64,000 nucleotides of DNA from the NCBI RefSeq assembly GCF_026126425.1, contig NZ_JAFMPW010000005.1, positions 62,001 to 126,000 of the forward strand, read 5' to 3'. Positions 53,891-62,684 of this stretch are shown one piece after another; the first letter of the stretch is position 1; each line of letters starts with the position of its first letter. A program made the translations under genes and the position numbers. Below the pieces are notes generated by a model. The model was not told the origin of the DNA and ran no database searches. It worked only from the letters and a program-made list of their open reading frames with translations. Origin of the DNA: Muriicola sp. Z0-33 (GTDB lineage: Bacteria; Bacteroidota; Bacteroidia; Flavobacteriales; Flavobacteriaceae).

Positions 53891-54460
53891 ATGTTTCAGC
53901 TGGGAGATACTATTGTTTCGGAAGAGATTATTGAAAACGACTTTGTATGTAACCTCAATGCGTGTAAGGGTGCGTGCTGTATTGATGGTGAGGCAGGAGC
54001 CCCGCTTGAAGATAAGGAAACCGAGATTTTGGTAGATATCTACAGCAAGGTGAAACCTTTCCTAAGGAAAGAAGGGGTTGCCGCTATAGAAGAACAAGGC
54101 GCTTTTGTGAAGGGCGAAGATGGGGAATGGGAAACGCCACTGGTGAACAAGAGCGAATGTGCCTACGTCATATTTTCCGATTCCGGAATTGCCAAATGTG
54201 GATTGGAAGAGGCTTATAACAAGGGAGCCATAAGCTGGAAGAAACCTATTTCCTGCCATCTTTACCCGGTGCGTGTTAAAGAGTACTCGTCATTAACCGC
54301 TGTTAACTACCACAAATGGCAAATATGTGATCCGGCCTGTGCCTTAGGGGATGAACTCCAGGTCCCGATTTACAGGTTTGTGAAGGAAGCATTAATAAGA
54401 AAATTTGGAGAAAAGTGGTATGCGGAATTAGAGAAAGTTGCGCAGGAACATACTAAATAG
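53891..54460 (+). CDS. DUF3109-family cysteine-rich protein
   Basis: 189 residues. The N-terminal Cys cluster (FVCNLNACKGACCIDGEAG, Cys20, Cys25, Cys29, Cys30) and later SECAYV, AKCGLEEA, ISCHLYPVRV and ICDPACALG segments make at least nine conserved cysteines, typical of DUF3109 and related to YkgJ-type putative metal-binding proteins. A bound zinc or iron-sulfur centre is probable but not proven. Cytosolic. It has a consensus promoter with a very short leader. Its 3' end overlaps the convergent histidine kinase gene by eight bases (54453-54460). Confidence 0.9.
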   Translation: MFQLGDTIVSEEIIENDFVCNLNACKGACCIDGEAGAPLEDKETEILVDIYSKVKPFLRKEGVAAIEEQGAFVKGEDGEWETPLVNKSECAYVIFSDSGIAKCGLEEAYNKGAISWKKPISCHLYPVRVKEYSSLTAVNYHKWQICDPACALGDELQVPIYRFVKEALIRKFGEKWYAELEKVAQEHTK

Positions 54461-56420
54461 TTGGGACGTGCAGCACTACCTTCGTTCCACTTGGGGTGCC
54501 ATTATCGTCAAAAAGATCTATAATCTCAACTTCAAAGTTGTTCTGGAAATCTTTTGAGAAATTAGCTAATCTTTCCTTGGTAATATCTATTCCTACAGAC
54601 TTCCTTTTAAGTACCTTGCTTTCCTTTAGCTTTTCGGCCATGGCTCTTCCGACTCCATTGTCGGTTATAGATATTGTAATAAACCCATTTTTCCCTTTGC
54701 CTACATGAAGTTCAATTTTCTTTTCACCCTCTTTAGATGATAATCCATGCCACAAGGCATTTTCAAGGAAAGGCTGAAGGATAAGAGACGGAACTTTTAC
54801 CAGATGGGGGTCAATTTCCTCATCAATATTAGTTTCAAATATTATTTCATTAGAAAAACGAATATTTTCAATATTCATGTACAAACCAACGGTCTCTAAT
54901 TCCTCTGCCAAAGGGATTTCCTTAAGCGAAGAGGCTTCCAGAATTTTACGTACGAGTTTCGAGAACTTATTGAGGTAATGAACGGCATTTTTCTTTTCGT
55001 TATTAATGATATAGAGCTTAATAGAATTCAATGAGTTGAACAAGAAATGAGGGTTCATCTGACTCCTTAGCATACTCTGCTCCAGGGTTAACATCTTTTT
55101 ATCGCTCTTAAGCTGGCTTTGTCTGTATAGGATGTATAGCAGAAAAGTAAACAAGGCCAATAACAATGCACTTATTAATAACGTATTTTGATTTCTTCGC
55201 AGCCTTAAGATTATTATTTCATTCTCTTTAGCGAGCACGTCAATCTGATTGCTCTTTTTTTCGGACTCCGATAGCGCTATCAAATCGGCTACGTAGCGTC
55301 TATTTCTATCATTGGAAATTTTCTTCTCAACATTTCCAGCCTGGATAAAAAATTCTTTAGATTTTTTAAAATCATCCTGCGCTTCCCATAAATCAGCTAA
55401 GAAAGAGTATGCCTCTTCCATCTCGCTAAGCAGATTGTATTTTTTGGCCAATTCCAGCCCTTGATTTAAATTGTAATTGGCTTTTTCAGGGTTGTTATTT
55501 TGGATGTGTGCCCAGCCTATGTTTATATGTATGGCCGCGATAATCTTCATATCTCCAAGACTTTTAGACAACGCGACTAAGGGTTCAAAGATTTCAAGGG
55601 CTTCCTTTATTTTGCCCTGATGTACATAAATATGCCCGATGCCCAAATTTGATAATAAATGAATTCGATCAGAGTTGGCCGCTTCATTGTAAGCCAGCGA
55701 TTTTTCATAATTTTGATACGCTTCTTCAAGCTTGGCCTGAGCCTCAAGACATTCTCCAATGGCCATATAATTCATGGCGAGCTGCAGCGGATTGCCCAAT
55801 TCCTCCACAAACGCATTTGATTTCTTAAAATTGGTAATTGCCAGGTCAAATTCGCCTAAAGTCCTATAGATATGGCCAATATTGTTTAGAGAAAGATTTA
55901 AATTACTTCTTATATCCACATTGGGGTTCTCAATGTTCTCTGCGAACGTAATGGCTTTTTGGGCACAGTCCAGGGCAGACGGGATGGCCTCTGTTAGCCT
56001 ATAGACGGCCCCTAACATGGTTAAGCTGTATATTTGAAATTCTGTATTATCACTAGTCTCGGCAATCTCTAAAGCCTTTTTATGCAGGTTAATGGCCTTG
56101 TCATATAGTGAATAATCCCGATACGAAACACCTAGTTTATTATAGGCATAAGAGGCACCATGGGAGTAATTTTCATTTAATGAAGCATTAGCAAAATAGC
56201 GCATCAAACTGGTGTCTCGTTGTATGTGACTAAGGACAGTTTCGAGTTCATTGTAGGTCTTCGGACTTTTGGAAATAAGGTTTTCAGTGATTTCCTTGAA
56301 GTTTTCTGAGTTCTTCTGGGCACCAACTACGTTTACAAAGAGCATCAGAAAAACTAAAAAAGCCCATGAATAATTGGCAACAACAAGGGGTATAAGGGGG
56401 AGGTAAGAATTCTTTAACAT
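54453..56420 (-). CDS. TPR-domain sensor histidine kinase of the LytS/YehU type
   Basis: 655 residues. A hydrophobic leader (about 12-35, AFLVFLMLFVNVVGAQ) is followed by six or seven tetratricopeptide repeats (about 70-370), a short coiled segment, and a membrane helix (about 411-430, LLISALLLALFTFLLYILY). The cytosolic kinase has the LytS-type H-box SQMNPHFLFNSLNSIK with His458 and the ATP site ITDNGVGRAM plus a C-terminal GTKVVLHVP. The TPR part is periplasmic and may sense a protein or peptide. The regulator gene lies directly upstream (18 bases), forming a two-component operon. The LytTR operator candidate near 57420 suggests what it controls. Confidence 0.92.
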   Translation of the reverse strand: MLKNSYLPLIPLVVANYSWAFLVFLMLFVNVVGAQKNSENFKEITENLISKSPKTYNELETVLSHIQRDTSLMRYFANASLNENYSHGASYAYNKLGVSYRDYSLYDKAINLHKKALEIAETSDNTEFQIYSLTMLGAVYRLTEAIPSALDCAQKAITFAENIENPNVDIRSNLNLSLNNIGHIYRTLGEFDLAITNFKKSNAFVEELGNPLQLAMNYMAIGECLEAQAKLEEAYQNYEKSLAYNEAANSDRIHLLSNLGIGHIYVHQGKIKEALEIFEPLVALSKSLGDMKIIAAIHINIGWAHIQNNNPEKANYNLNQGLELAKKYNLLSEMEEAYSFLADLWEAQDDFKKSKEFFIQAGNVEKKISNDRNRRYVADLIALSESEKKSNQIDVLAKENEIIILRLRRNQNTLLISALLLALFTFLLYILYRQSQLKSDKKMLTLEQSMLRSQMNPHFLFNSLNSIKLYIINNEKKNAVHYLNKFSKLVRKILEASSLKEIPLAEELETVGLYMNIENIRFSNEIIFETNIDEEIDPHLVKVPSLILQPFLENALWHGLSSKEGEKKIELHVGKGKNGFITISITDNGVGRAMAEKLKESKVLKRKSVGIDITKERLANFSKDFQNNFEVEIIDLFDDNGTPSGTKVVLHVPTI

Positions 56421-56438
56421 TTGTAATTCTAGAATTGA

Positions 56439-57173
56439 TTAGAGCAAATCTAAAAAATCGGATTTCTTTTGACGTGAAACGGGAATCTTATGGTTAGATT
56501 GTAAAACCACATACCCATCCGTTTTAAGAAACTCCTTAATTTTTGTCAGGTTGATAATATAAGAATTATGAATCCTAAAGAAAGAATCACTAGGGAGTAA
56601 TTCATTAACCTCTTTTAGTTTTTTGGTCAGAACAATTTTTTGACCATCGGCAAGATAAAGCGTACTGTAGTTCCCATCAGATTCAGCATATAGTATCTCA
56701 TCGTTCTCCAAAAACAATAATTTGCCATCTGTATTTAGAGTAATTTTCTTGTGTATTGAGCTAGAATTGAAATTAATCAGGATTTTTTCTAAACGTTCAG
56801 CGGTATAATTCTTTGCGTTGTGCTTTTTAATTTTAACGATAGTATCTTTTAGGTCGTCCGTGTCTATTGGTTTAAGAAGATAATCTATCGCCTCATTCTT
56901 CAGCGCTTTTATGGCGTATTGGTTATAAGCGGTGGTGATCACTACTGGGAAATCCTGGTTTTTCAACTTTTGAATAAATTGAAAACCATCCATGGTGGGC
57001 ATTTCAATATCTAAAAAAAGACAATCCGGCGTGTTATTATCCAAATAACGCAATGCTTCAAAAGGGTCGGTGAAGGATGCGCCAACATTGATTTCATCGC
57101 TGAAATTAGTCAATTCCCAGGAAAGACTTTGCAATGCTTTTATTTCATCATCTACAATTACTGCTTCAATCAT
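56439..57173 (-). CDS. LytTR-family response regulator
   Basis: The open frame begins at a TTG (57206), but the ATG at 57171-57173 (MIEAVIVDDEIKALQ) is the standard receiver start, giving 244 residues. The receiver domain has the acidic pair in VDDE, the phosphoacceptor Asp55 in FLDIEMPTMDGF, and the Lys in DYLLKPID. The LytTR DNA-binding domain (about 140-244) includes ILYAESDGNYSTLYLADG and SFFRIHNSYIINLTKI. LytTR proteins bind two direct repeats on one DNA face, about 21 bp apart. A consensus promoter drives the operon from 57204-57237. It is the partner of the TPR kinase downstream. Confidence 0.94.
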   Translation of the reverse strand: MIEAVIVDDEIKALQSLSWELTNFSDEINVGASFTDPFEALRYLDNNTPDCLFLDIEMPTMDGFQFIQKLKNQDFPVVITTAYNQYAIKALKNEAIDYLLKPIDTDDLKDTIVKIKKHNAKNYTAERLEKILINFNSSSIHKKITLNTDGKLLFLENDEILYAESDGNYSTLYLADGQKIVLTKKLKEVNELLPSDSFFRIHNSYIINLTKIKEFLKTDGYVVLQSNHKIPVSRQKKSDFLDLL

Positions 57174-57203
57174 TTGGCTGAGAGCTATATAAGGTAATAT
57201 AAC

Positions 57204-57237
57204 CAAAATTAGTAGTATTGAATGTTAAGGAGACAAA
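57204..57237 (-). promoter_or_regulatory. Consensus promoter of the LytTR regulator / kinase operon
   Basis: On the minus strand TTTG, a 22-base spacer and TAATTTTG match the Bacteroidota sigma-A boxes exactly. The predicted start near 57197 leaves about 24 bases of leader before the ATG at 57173. Confidence 0.6.
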
Positions 57238-57318
57238 AAAATGTACCAATAGGGTTGTTTTGCGTGTGATTGGTAAAAAATGGATTAGGATTGGAGTTAT
57301 AGCTAGAATCAGTTAATA

Positions 57319-57340
57319 TTTGTAGTATTTATACTACAAA
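57319..57340. promoter_or_regulatory. Perfect palindrome TTTGTAGTA-TTTA-TACTACAAA
   Basis: Two 9-base arms around TTTA lie between the divergent two-component operon and the small-protein genes, about 80 bases upstream of the regulator's promoter and 80 bases upstream of the LytTR-type repeat. No T-run follows. It looks like an operator for a dimeric regulator. Confidence 0.5.
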
Positions 57341-57419
57341 AAACTATAATAAAAAACATAGGTAACAACATGAATATCAATTACTTATGATTTTATGAAT
57401 TAGGCGTCAAAAAAAGTCA

Positions 57420-57455
57420 TACCGTTTATACAAAAATTCTTACCAATTATACAAA
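57420..57455 (+). promoter_or_regulatory. Probable LytTR operator: two direct repeats with 21-bp period
   Basis: The 15-mers TACCGTTTATACAAA (57420-57434) and TACCAATTATACAAA (57441-57455) differ at two positions and start exactly 21 bases apart, the arrangement bound by LytTR regulators such as AgrA. The second copy ends about 43 bases upstream of the predicted start of the plus-strand transcript, ideal for an activator. The LytTR gene is adjacent. Confidence 0.65.
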
Positions 57456-57483
57456 TACTATATGGTTATCAGGGCGAACACTT

Positions 57484-57491
57484 TACTTTAG
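57484..57491 (+). promoter_or_regulatory. -7 box TACTTTAG of the predicted LytTR-activated promoter
   Basis: One mismatch to TAnnTTTG, with no good -33 TTTG at the proper distance, as expected for an activator-dependent promoter. Transcription would begin near 57498, upstream of the small exported protein genes. Confidence 0.45.
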
Positions 57492-57548
57492 AGATATGAA
57501 TTAGTCCTAATTATGTAGGAAGTTCATATGTTTTTAAAACACCAAGTC

Positions 57549-57719
57549 ATGAAAAAATGCCTCATCTTTTTCACCCTTCTTCTCCTGACTATTGCATTTG
57601 CCATAATTATGCAGCAAAATGAACGTCTTCCATCTATTGATGAAGTCGTGATAAATGATGTTGCTTCGGATGATTTGTTGGTTGAAGATAAAACACTTGC
57701 CTTAGATTATACCTACTAA
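57549..57719 (+). CDS. Small membrane-anchored or exported protein, candidate LytTR target
   Basis: 56 residues from the ATG at 57549 (an in-frame ATG at 57528 would add seven). An N-terminal hydrophobic segment (CLIFFTLLLLTIAFAIIM) is followed by an acidic tail (SIDEVVINDVASDDLLVEDK) ending LDYTY. It looks like a precursor of a short exported peptide or a one-helix membrane protein. It lies directly downstream of the LytTR-type repeat and is followed by the 182-residue gene after 20 bases. Nothing similar is known to me; whether it is a signal peptide substrate sensed by the adjacent TPR kinase is speculation. Confidence 0.55.
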   Translation: MKKCLIFFTLLLLTIAFAIIMQQNERLPSIDEVVINDVASDDLLVEDKTLALDYTY

Positions 57720-57739
57720 CCTTCTGAGAACACATTATT

Positions 57740-58288
57740 ATGCCCCGAAACTTTATTAGATCTGTCCGATTAGCAGTTTGGTTTGTAATGCCTTTTGTCT
57801 TTACATCTTTTGTTTCACCATTTGAAGAGGGGAATGATAGGGCCCTGGTTGAAGGCAGATATCATCTTACTACCTCAGATAGTAAATCGAAGTTACTGGA
57901 AGGGGCCGTCTCATTTAGTACTGCCATAGAGATTTCAGCAAAGGGTAAACCTTTTTCTGTTATCAGACTGGATCTTGAGAATAACGAAAATAAAAAGGCC
58001 CACTCCATGGGTTTTCTGATAAGTAAACAGAATTGGAGTAAAGAACTCAGACGGGGGAATTATAAGGTCCCTGTAAAAATAAAAGGCCTAATTAAAGATT
58101 TTGAAGGAGTATTTGGATTTGCCGATATAAAAGAGATTGGTGAGCTTCCTTTTTTTGCTGAAAATGGGAATATTAATATTTCTTATGTAGGCCCCGAGCT
58201 ACTTATAGGTAGTCTGGAAATAGAATTGAAGAATAGTGAGGGGAAACTACTGAATATTAATGGGGAGTTTACCGCCACTAGAAAATAA
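57740..58288 (+). CDS. Exported protein of unknown function, candidate LytTR target
   Basis: 182 residues. The N-terminus is a signal peptide or anchor (RLAVWFVMPFVFTSFVSP). The mature part is beta-rich: RALVEGRYHLTTSDSKSKL, AVSFSTAIEISAKGKPF, FSVIRLDLENNENKKAHSMG, and a closing IGSLEIELKNSEGKLLNINGEF. It resembles small periplasmic beta-sandwich proteins, but no family is certain. It follows the 56-residue gene by 20 bases and shares its presumed LytTR-controlled promoter. Confidence 0.68.
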   Translation: MPRNFIRSVRLAVWFVMPFVFTSFVSPFEEGNDRALVEGRYHLTTSDSKSKLLEGAVSFSTAIEISAKGKPFSVIRLDLENNENKKAHSMGFLISKQNWSKELRRGNYKVPVKIKGLIKDFEGVFGFADIKEIGELPFFAENGNINISYVGPELLIGSLEIELKNSEGKLLNINGEFTATRK

Positions 58289-58644
58289 ATAGATTAAAAG
58301 AACAGATTTTAACAAGACTAAAATAACACTGTCAGACCTTAAATTCGGCTCTATTGGGAGTAATGTTAATTTTAACATTCCCTCGTGTAATAACGATCTC
58401 AAAGGTGTAGATGCTAATTGAATTGCCAGACCAACATGTTGGCCATGGAATTTGCTAGATTATCAGGTTTCGGGGGAACTACCTAGATCAGCATATTATT
58501 ATGATTCAAAATATTTCTCACCTCAGAGTCGAAAGGTTTGGCGGTATTTTTTTTACCAGTACCATTTCCTTTTTTAGAAACATCCCTATTTTTTAGTTAT
58601 CTATATTTTAACTTAATTCTGTATATAAGGTAATTTGTAATCAC

Positions 58645-58694
58645 AAACCAGGAAGATTTCTTTTTTATACTTCTTGGTTTATTTTTTTGATTAT
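58645..58694 (+). terminator. Rho-independent terminator in the nrdB upstream region
   Basis: AAACCAGGAAG pairs with CTTCTTGGTTT (11 bp, one G-T pair) around a 14-base loop, followed by two T-runs. It lies 357 bases after the last upstream stop codon, so it closes either a long 3' UTR or a separate RNA. Confidence 0.75.
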
Positions 58695-58720
58695 TTTTTT
58701 ATACAAATTTTTAAATTTTG
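58686..58720 (+). promoter_or_regulatory. Candidate nrdB promoter
   Basis: TTTG at 58686-58689, a 22-base spacer and TAAATTTTG at 58712-58720, which has one base too many inside the -7 box. It would give a leader of about 175 bases before the ATG at 58902. Confidence 0.35.
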
Positions 58721-58901
58721 GCAAGTCCAGTAAACATCTATTGCCAACCTACATTTCAACATCCCATGTTAAAAACTTTGAAGGCTAATTCAAAAAACTG
58801 CCTTTACATTTCGATAACATTTTCCAATCTTTGTCAGTCCCAGCCGTAAGGTAATTTTCATCCTACAGAATAAATTCATTAACAATTAAAAATATATAAC
58901 T

Positions 58902-59888
58902 ATGTCTGCACAGATTGAACCCATTTTAGAGGAAAACGATGATCGTTTTGTGATTTTTCCAATACAACATCATGATCTCTGGGAATGGTACAAGAAGTGT
59001 GAGGCCTGTTTCTGGACTGCGGAGGAGATAGATTTACACCAGGATTTGACAGATTGGTCTAATAAACTCAGTGCAGATGAGCAGTATTTTATAAAACATA
59101 TTCTGGCATTTTTTGCAGCCTCAGACGGCATTGTTAATGAAAATCTGGCGGAAAACTTTGTAAGTGAAGTGCAGTACACAGAAGCCAAGTTTTTCTATGG
59201 TTTCCAGATTATGATGGAGAATATTCATTCCGAAACTTACTCCCTTCTAATAGATACCTACGTAAAAGATGAGAAGGAAAAAGGAATTTTATTTAAGGCC
59301 ATAGAAAATTTCCCGGCTATTAAAAAGAAAGCAGATTGGGCTTTAAGATGGATAGATTCTCCAAGTTTCGCAGAACGGCTTATTGCATTTGCAGCTGTGG
59401 AAGGGATTTTCTTTTCCGGAGCTTTCTGCTCTATATTCTGGTTAAAAAAGAGAGGTCTGATGCCTGGACTTACCTTTTCAAATGAGTTGATTTCCCGAGA
59501 TGAAGGAATGCACTGTGACTATGCCGTACACCTTCATAATAAGCATTTGATCAATAAGGTGCCAAAATCCAGAATAACAGACATTTTAACCAACGCCTTA
59601 GATATTGAAAGGGAGTTTATCACAGAATCTTTACCAGTAAGCCTTATTGGAATGAATTCTAAGTTGATGACACAATACCTTGAATTTGTAACCGATCGTT
59701 TGCTGGTAGAACTAGAGTGCGAAAAGGTTTATAATGCGACGAATCCGTTCGATTTCATGGATATGATCTCTCTTCAGGGAAAAACCAATTTCTTTGAAAA
59801 AAGAGTTTCTGAATATCAAAAAGCCGGGGTTCTCAACAAAGAGAAAGATACAGATTCGCAGAAGATCAGCTTTGATGCAGATTTCTAA
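58902..59888 (+). CDS. nrdB: Class Ia ribonucleoside-diphosphate reductase, small (beta) subunit
   Basis: 328 residues. It holds the di-iron/tyrosyl radical that starts deoxyribonucleotide synthesis. Iron ligands and radical residue can be placed against human RRM2: Asp44 (EEIDLHQD), Glu106, His109 and Tyr113 ([11 protein letters not shown]), Glu167 (AAVEGIFF), Glu201 and His204 (RDEGMHCD). The spacings equal those of the human protein, and the C-terminal SFDADF is like the human alpha-binding tail. This places it with the eukaryote-like class Ia enzymes. Cytosolic. It precedes nrdA by 130 bases that contain two hairpins. Confidence 0.97.
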   Translation: MSAQIEPILEENDDRFVIFPIQHHDLWEWYKKCEACFWTAEEIDLHQDLTDWSNKLSADEQYFIKHILAFFAASDGIVNENLAENFVSEVQYTEAKFFYGFQIMMENIHSETYSLLIDTYVKDEKEKGILFKAIENFPAIKKKADWALRWIDSPSFAERLIAFAAVEGIFFSGAFCSIFWLKKRGLMPGLTFSNELISRDEGMHCDYAVHLHNKHLINKVPKSRITDILTNALDIEREFITESLPVSLIGMNSKLMTQYLEFVTDRLLVELECEKVYNATNPFDFMDMISLQGKTNFFEKRVSEYQKAGVLNKEKDTDSQKISFDADF

Positions 59889-59915
59889 CAGATAAATTAA
59901 TAATTACAAAATTCA

Positions 59916-59931
59916 AAGGCTTTATAGCCTT
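59916..59931 (+). repeat. Short hairpin AAGGCT/AGCCTT after nrdB
   Basis: A 6-base inverted repeat with a four-base loop 27 bases after the nrdB stop. It has no T-run. Confidence 0.4.
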
Positions 59932-59950
59932 GAAGATCAATCATTTACAA

Positions 59951-59981
59951 GTATCTTTTGTCTTAGGACCTCAAAAGATAC
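59951..59981 (+). promoter_or_regulatory. Perfect 10-bp inverted repeat between nrdB and nrdA
   Basis: GTATCTTTTG and CAAAAGATAC flank an 11-base loop, 37 bases before the nrdA ATG. There is no T-run, so a processing, stabilising or translational-control hairpin, or a protein operator, is more likely than a terminator. Confidence 0.6.
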
Positions 59982-60018
59982 GATAACCGACGTATAACCA
60001 AAAAATAATTGTAGCAGC

Positions 60019-62496
60019 ATGTTTGTAGTAAAAAGAGATGGAAGAAAAGAGCCGATAATGTTCGATAAGATCACGGCTAGGGTTCGAAAATTATGTTACG
60101 GACTCAACGAACGCGTAGACCCTATTAAAGTATCTATGCGGGTTATAGAAGGGCTTTATGATGGAGTTACCACATCAGAGCTGGATAATCTGGCTGCAGA
60201 AATTGCGGCTACCCTTACCACAGCTCATCCTGACTACGCCAAACTAGCTGCACGTATTTCTGTCTCAAACCTTCATAAGAATACTAAAAAGTCTTTCTCA
60301 GAGACCATGAAGGACCTTTATGAATACATCAATCCCAGAACGGGGAAGAAAGCTCCGTTATTGTCGGATGAAGTGTTTAAGGTAATTTCCGAAAATGCAG
60401 ATAAATTAGATTCTACTATAATCTATAACCGAGATTTTGGCTACGATTATTTCGGTTTTAAAACATTAGAACGGTCCTATCTTTTAAAATTGAATGGTAA
60501 AATTGCTGAAAGACCTCAGCATATGCTAATGAGAGTCTCCATAGGTATTCACCTTGATGATCTGGATGCTGCTATTGAAACCTATGAGTTGATGTCTAAA
60601 AAGTATTTTACACACGCTACTCCGACGCTTTTCAATTCAGGAACACCAAAGCCACAGATGTCTTCCTGCTTCTTACTCGCCATGAAAGATGACAGTATAG
60701 ATGGGATTTACGATACCCTGAAGCAGACAGCAAAAATATCTCAGTCTGCAGGTGGGATAGGATTATCTATCCATAATGTAAGAGCGACAGGCTCTTATAT
60801 AGCAGGAACAAATGGTACCTCTAACGGAATTGTTCCCATGCTAAGAGTATTCAACGACACGGCCAGATATGTGGATCAGGGTGGTGGAAAACGGAAAGGT
60901 AGTTTTGCTATCTATGTAGAACCCTGGCATGCAGATATTTATGATTTTCTGGATTTAAAGAAGAATCATGGGAAGGAAGAAATGCGGGCAAGAGATCTCT
61001 TTTACGCAATGTGGATTCCCGATCTTTTTATGCGTAGGGTAGAGGCAAACGAAGAATGGACCCTTATGTGTCCTAATGAATGCCCGGGATTGTTTACTAA
61101 CCACAGTGAGGAGTTCGAGAAGTTATACCTAAAATACGAAGAAGAGAACAAAGGGCGTAAAACTGTTAAAGCCAGAGAGCTTTGGGAAAAGATCCTGGAA
61201 TCTCAAATAGAGACCGGGACACCTTATATGCTTTATAAAGACGCGGCCAATAGAAAGAGTAATCAGAAAAACCTGGGAACAATCAGGTCTTCTAATTTGT
61301 GTACGGAAATATTAGAGTACACTTCTCCGGATGAGGTTGCCGTATGTAATTTGGCGTCTATTGCCCTGCCTATGTTCATTAAAAATGGAAGTTTTGATCA
61401 TAAAGAACTTTTTAAGGTAACCAAGAGGGTTACTAAAAACCTGAACAGGGTGATAGATAGAAACTACTATCCTGTTAAGGAAGCTGAAAACTCCAACATG
61501 CGTCATAGACCAATAGGGCTTGGCGTTCAGGGATTAGCCGATGCTTTTATCATGCTAAGACTTCCATTCACCAGTGATGAGGCTAAACAGTTGAACCAGG
61601 AGATATTTGAAACTTTATATTATGCTGCAGTTACTGCTTCTATGGAAGCTGCAAAAGAAGAAGGATCGTATTCCTCATATGAGGGTTCTCCAATTTCACA
61701 GGGTGAGTTTCAACACAATCTGTGGGGTATAAAAGACAACGAACTTTCCGGAAGATGGGATTGGGAAAAATTGCGAAAGAATGTTAAAAAGCACGGGGTG
61801 CGTAATTCCTTGCTAGTAGCTCCAATGCCAACAGCAAGTACTTCTCAGATTTTAGGGAATAATGAGTGTTTTGAACCTTATACCTCCAACATCTATACCA
61901 GAAGAGTGCTTTCAGGAGAGTTTATAGTAGTAAACAAGCATCTGTTGGAAGATTTGGTAAAACTTGGATTGTGGAACGAAAACCTTAAGCAAGAGTTGAT
62001 GCGGGCAAATGGTTCTATTCAGCACATAGATATTATTCCTGATGATATTAAAGAGCTTTATAAGACCGTTTGGGAATTGAGTATGAAAGACATAATTGAT
62101 ATGTCAAGACAGAGAGGCTATTTCATAGACCAGAGCCAGTCGCTCAACCTATTTCTGGAAAATGCCAACTACGCCAAACTTACTTCAATGCATTTTTATG
62201 CGTGGAAAAGTGGTCTAAAAACCGGAATGTATTATCTGAGAACCAAGGCCGCTGTTGACGCTATTAAATTTACTCTGGATAACACTAAAAAGAAAGAAGT
62301 GCCAATTAGCATAGCTGCTGAAGCGGAAGTTACCGCTGCTTCCCCGGAAGCCGCTGCAGCTTTACCGGTAGAAACCACCCCTATTAAAGCTCAGGAGACA
62401 GAAGTTGAACCTATGTCTCCGGAAGAGATGAAACAATTGATCGCTAAGGCCAAAGAGGGCCAGGCAGATGATGATTGTCTTATGTGCGGATCATAG
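60019..62496 (+). CDS. nrdA: Class Ia ribonucleoside-diphosphate reductase, large (alpha) subunit
   Basis: 825 residues. An N-terminal ATP-cone (about 1-90, from [17 protein letters not shown]) senses ATP/dATP. Active-site cysteines are Cys217 ([11 protein letters not shown]), Cys428 (SNLCTEI) and Cys443 (VAVCNLASI); each is one residue before its human RRM1 counterpart (218, 429, 444), showing near collinearity with the eukaryotic enzyme. The swinging C-terminal pair is Cys820 and Cys823 in CLMCGS, identical to the human end. A linker rich in Ala, Pro and Glu (about 760-800) is the only divergent part. It reduces NDPs to dNDPs with NrdB. Confidence 0.97.
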   Translation: MFVVKRDGRKEPIMFDKITARVRKLCYGLNERVDPIKVSMRVIEGLYDGVTTSELDNLAAEIAATLTTAHPDYAKLAARISVSNLHKNTKKSFSETMKDLYEYINPRTGKKAPLLSDEVFKVISENADKLDSTIIYNRDFGYDYFGFKTLERSYLLKLNGKIAERPQHMLMRVSIGIHLDDLDAAIETYELMSKKYFTHATPTLFNSGTPKPQMSSCFLLAMKDDSIDGIYDTLKQTAKISQSAGGIGLSIHNVRATGSYIAGTNGTSNGIVPMLRVFNDTARYVDQGGGKRKGSFAIYVEPWHADIYDFLDLKKNHGKEEMRARDLFYAMWIPDLFMRRVEANEEWTLMCPNECPGLFTNHSEEFEKLYLKYEEENKGRKTVKARELWEKILESQIETGTPYMLYKDAANRKSNQKNLGTIRSSNLCTEILEYTSPDEVAVCNLASIALPMFIKNGSFDHKELFKVTKRVTKNLNRVIDRNYYPVKEAENSNMRHRPIGLGVQGLADAFIMLRLPFTSDEAKQLNQEIFETLYYAAVTASMEAAKEEGSYSSYEGSPISQGEFQHNLWGIKDNELSGRWDWEKLRKNVKKHGVRNSLLVAPMPTASTSQILGNNECFEPYTSNIYTRRVLSGEFIVVNKHLLEDLVKLGLWNENLKQELMRANGSIQHIDIIPDDIKELYKTVWELSMKDIIDMSRQRGYFIDQSQSLNLFLENANYAKLTSMHFYAWKSGLKTGMYYLRTKAAVDAIKFTLDNTKKKEVPISIAAEAEVTAASPEAAAALPVETTPIKAQETEVEPMSPEEMKQLIAKAKEGQADDDCLMCGS

Positions 62497-62546
62497 TTTC
62501 ATATACCTGGTAATGAACTTGCCAGGCTAGTGTTTATTGTAAAAAG

Positions 62547-62591
62547 TACCTCGGAATATACCACCCCACGAATACGGTAGATTTCGGGGTA
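62547..62591 (+). terminator. Stem-loop after nrdA, probable terminator
   Basis: TACCTCGGAAT pairs with ATTTCGGGGTA (11 bp with two G-T pairs), with a possible inner TACC/GGTA stem. Only a weak T-rich tail (TTTAATTTT) follows. Fifty bases after the nrdA stop. Confidence 0.55.
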
Positions 62592-62684
62592 TTTAATTTT
62601 AGTAAAACTTAAGATTTAATCAGCAGGCATAAAAAAATTACACAAAAAGCAAGTTGCAATCAGTGGTAATTATGTGAAGCCCGT

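Larger units (their letters stand above)
58289..58901. other. 613-base non-coding region upstream of nrdB with several inverted repeats
   Basis: No credible reading frame. It holds a hairpin at 58362-58379 (AATGTTAA-TT-TTAACATT, extended by GGG/CCC with a bulge), a 12-base palindrome at 58431-58442 (CCAACATGTTGG), the terminator at 58645-58694, a candidate nrdB promoter at 58686-58720, and a stem TTGGCAA/TTGCCAA at 58718-58724 and 58741-58747 in the expected nrdB leader. The part before the terminator may be a long 3' UTR or a small RNA gene. Confidence 0.6.
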
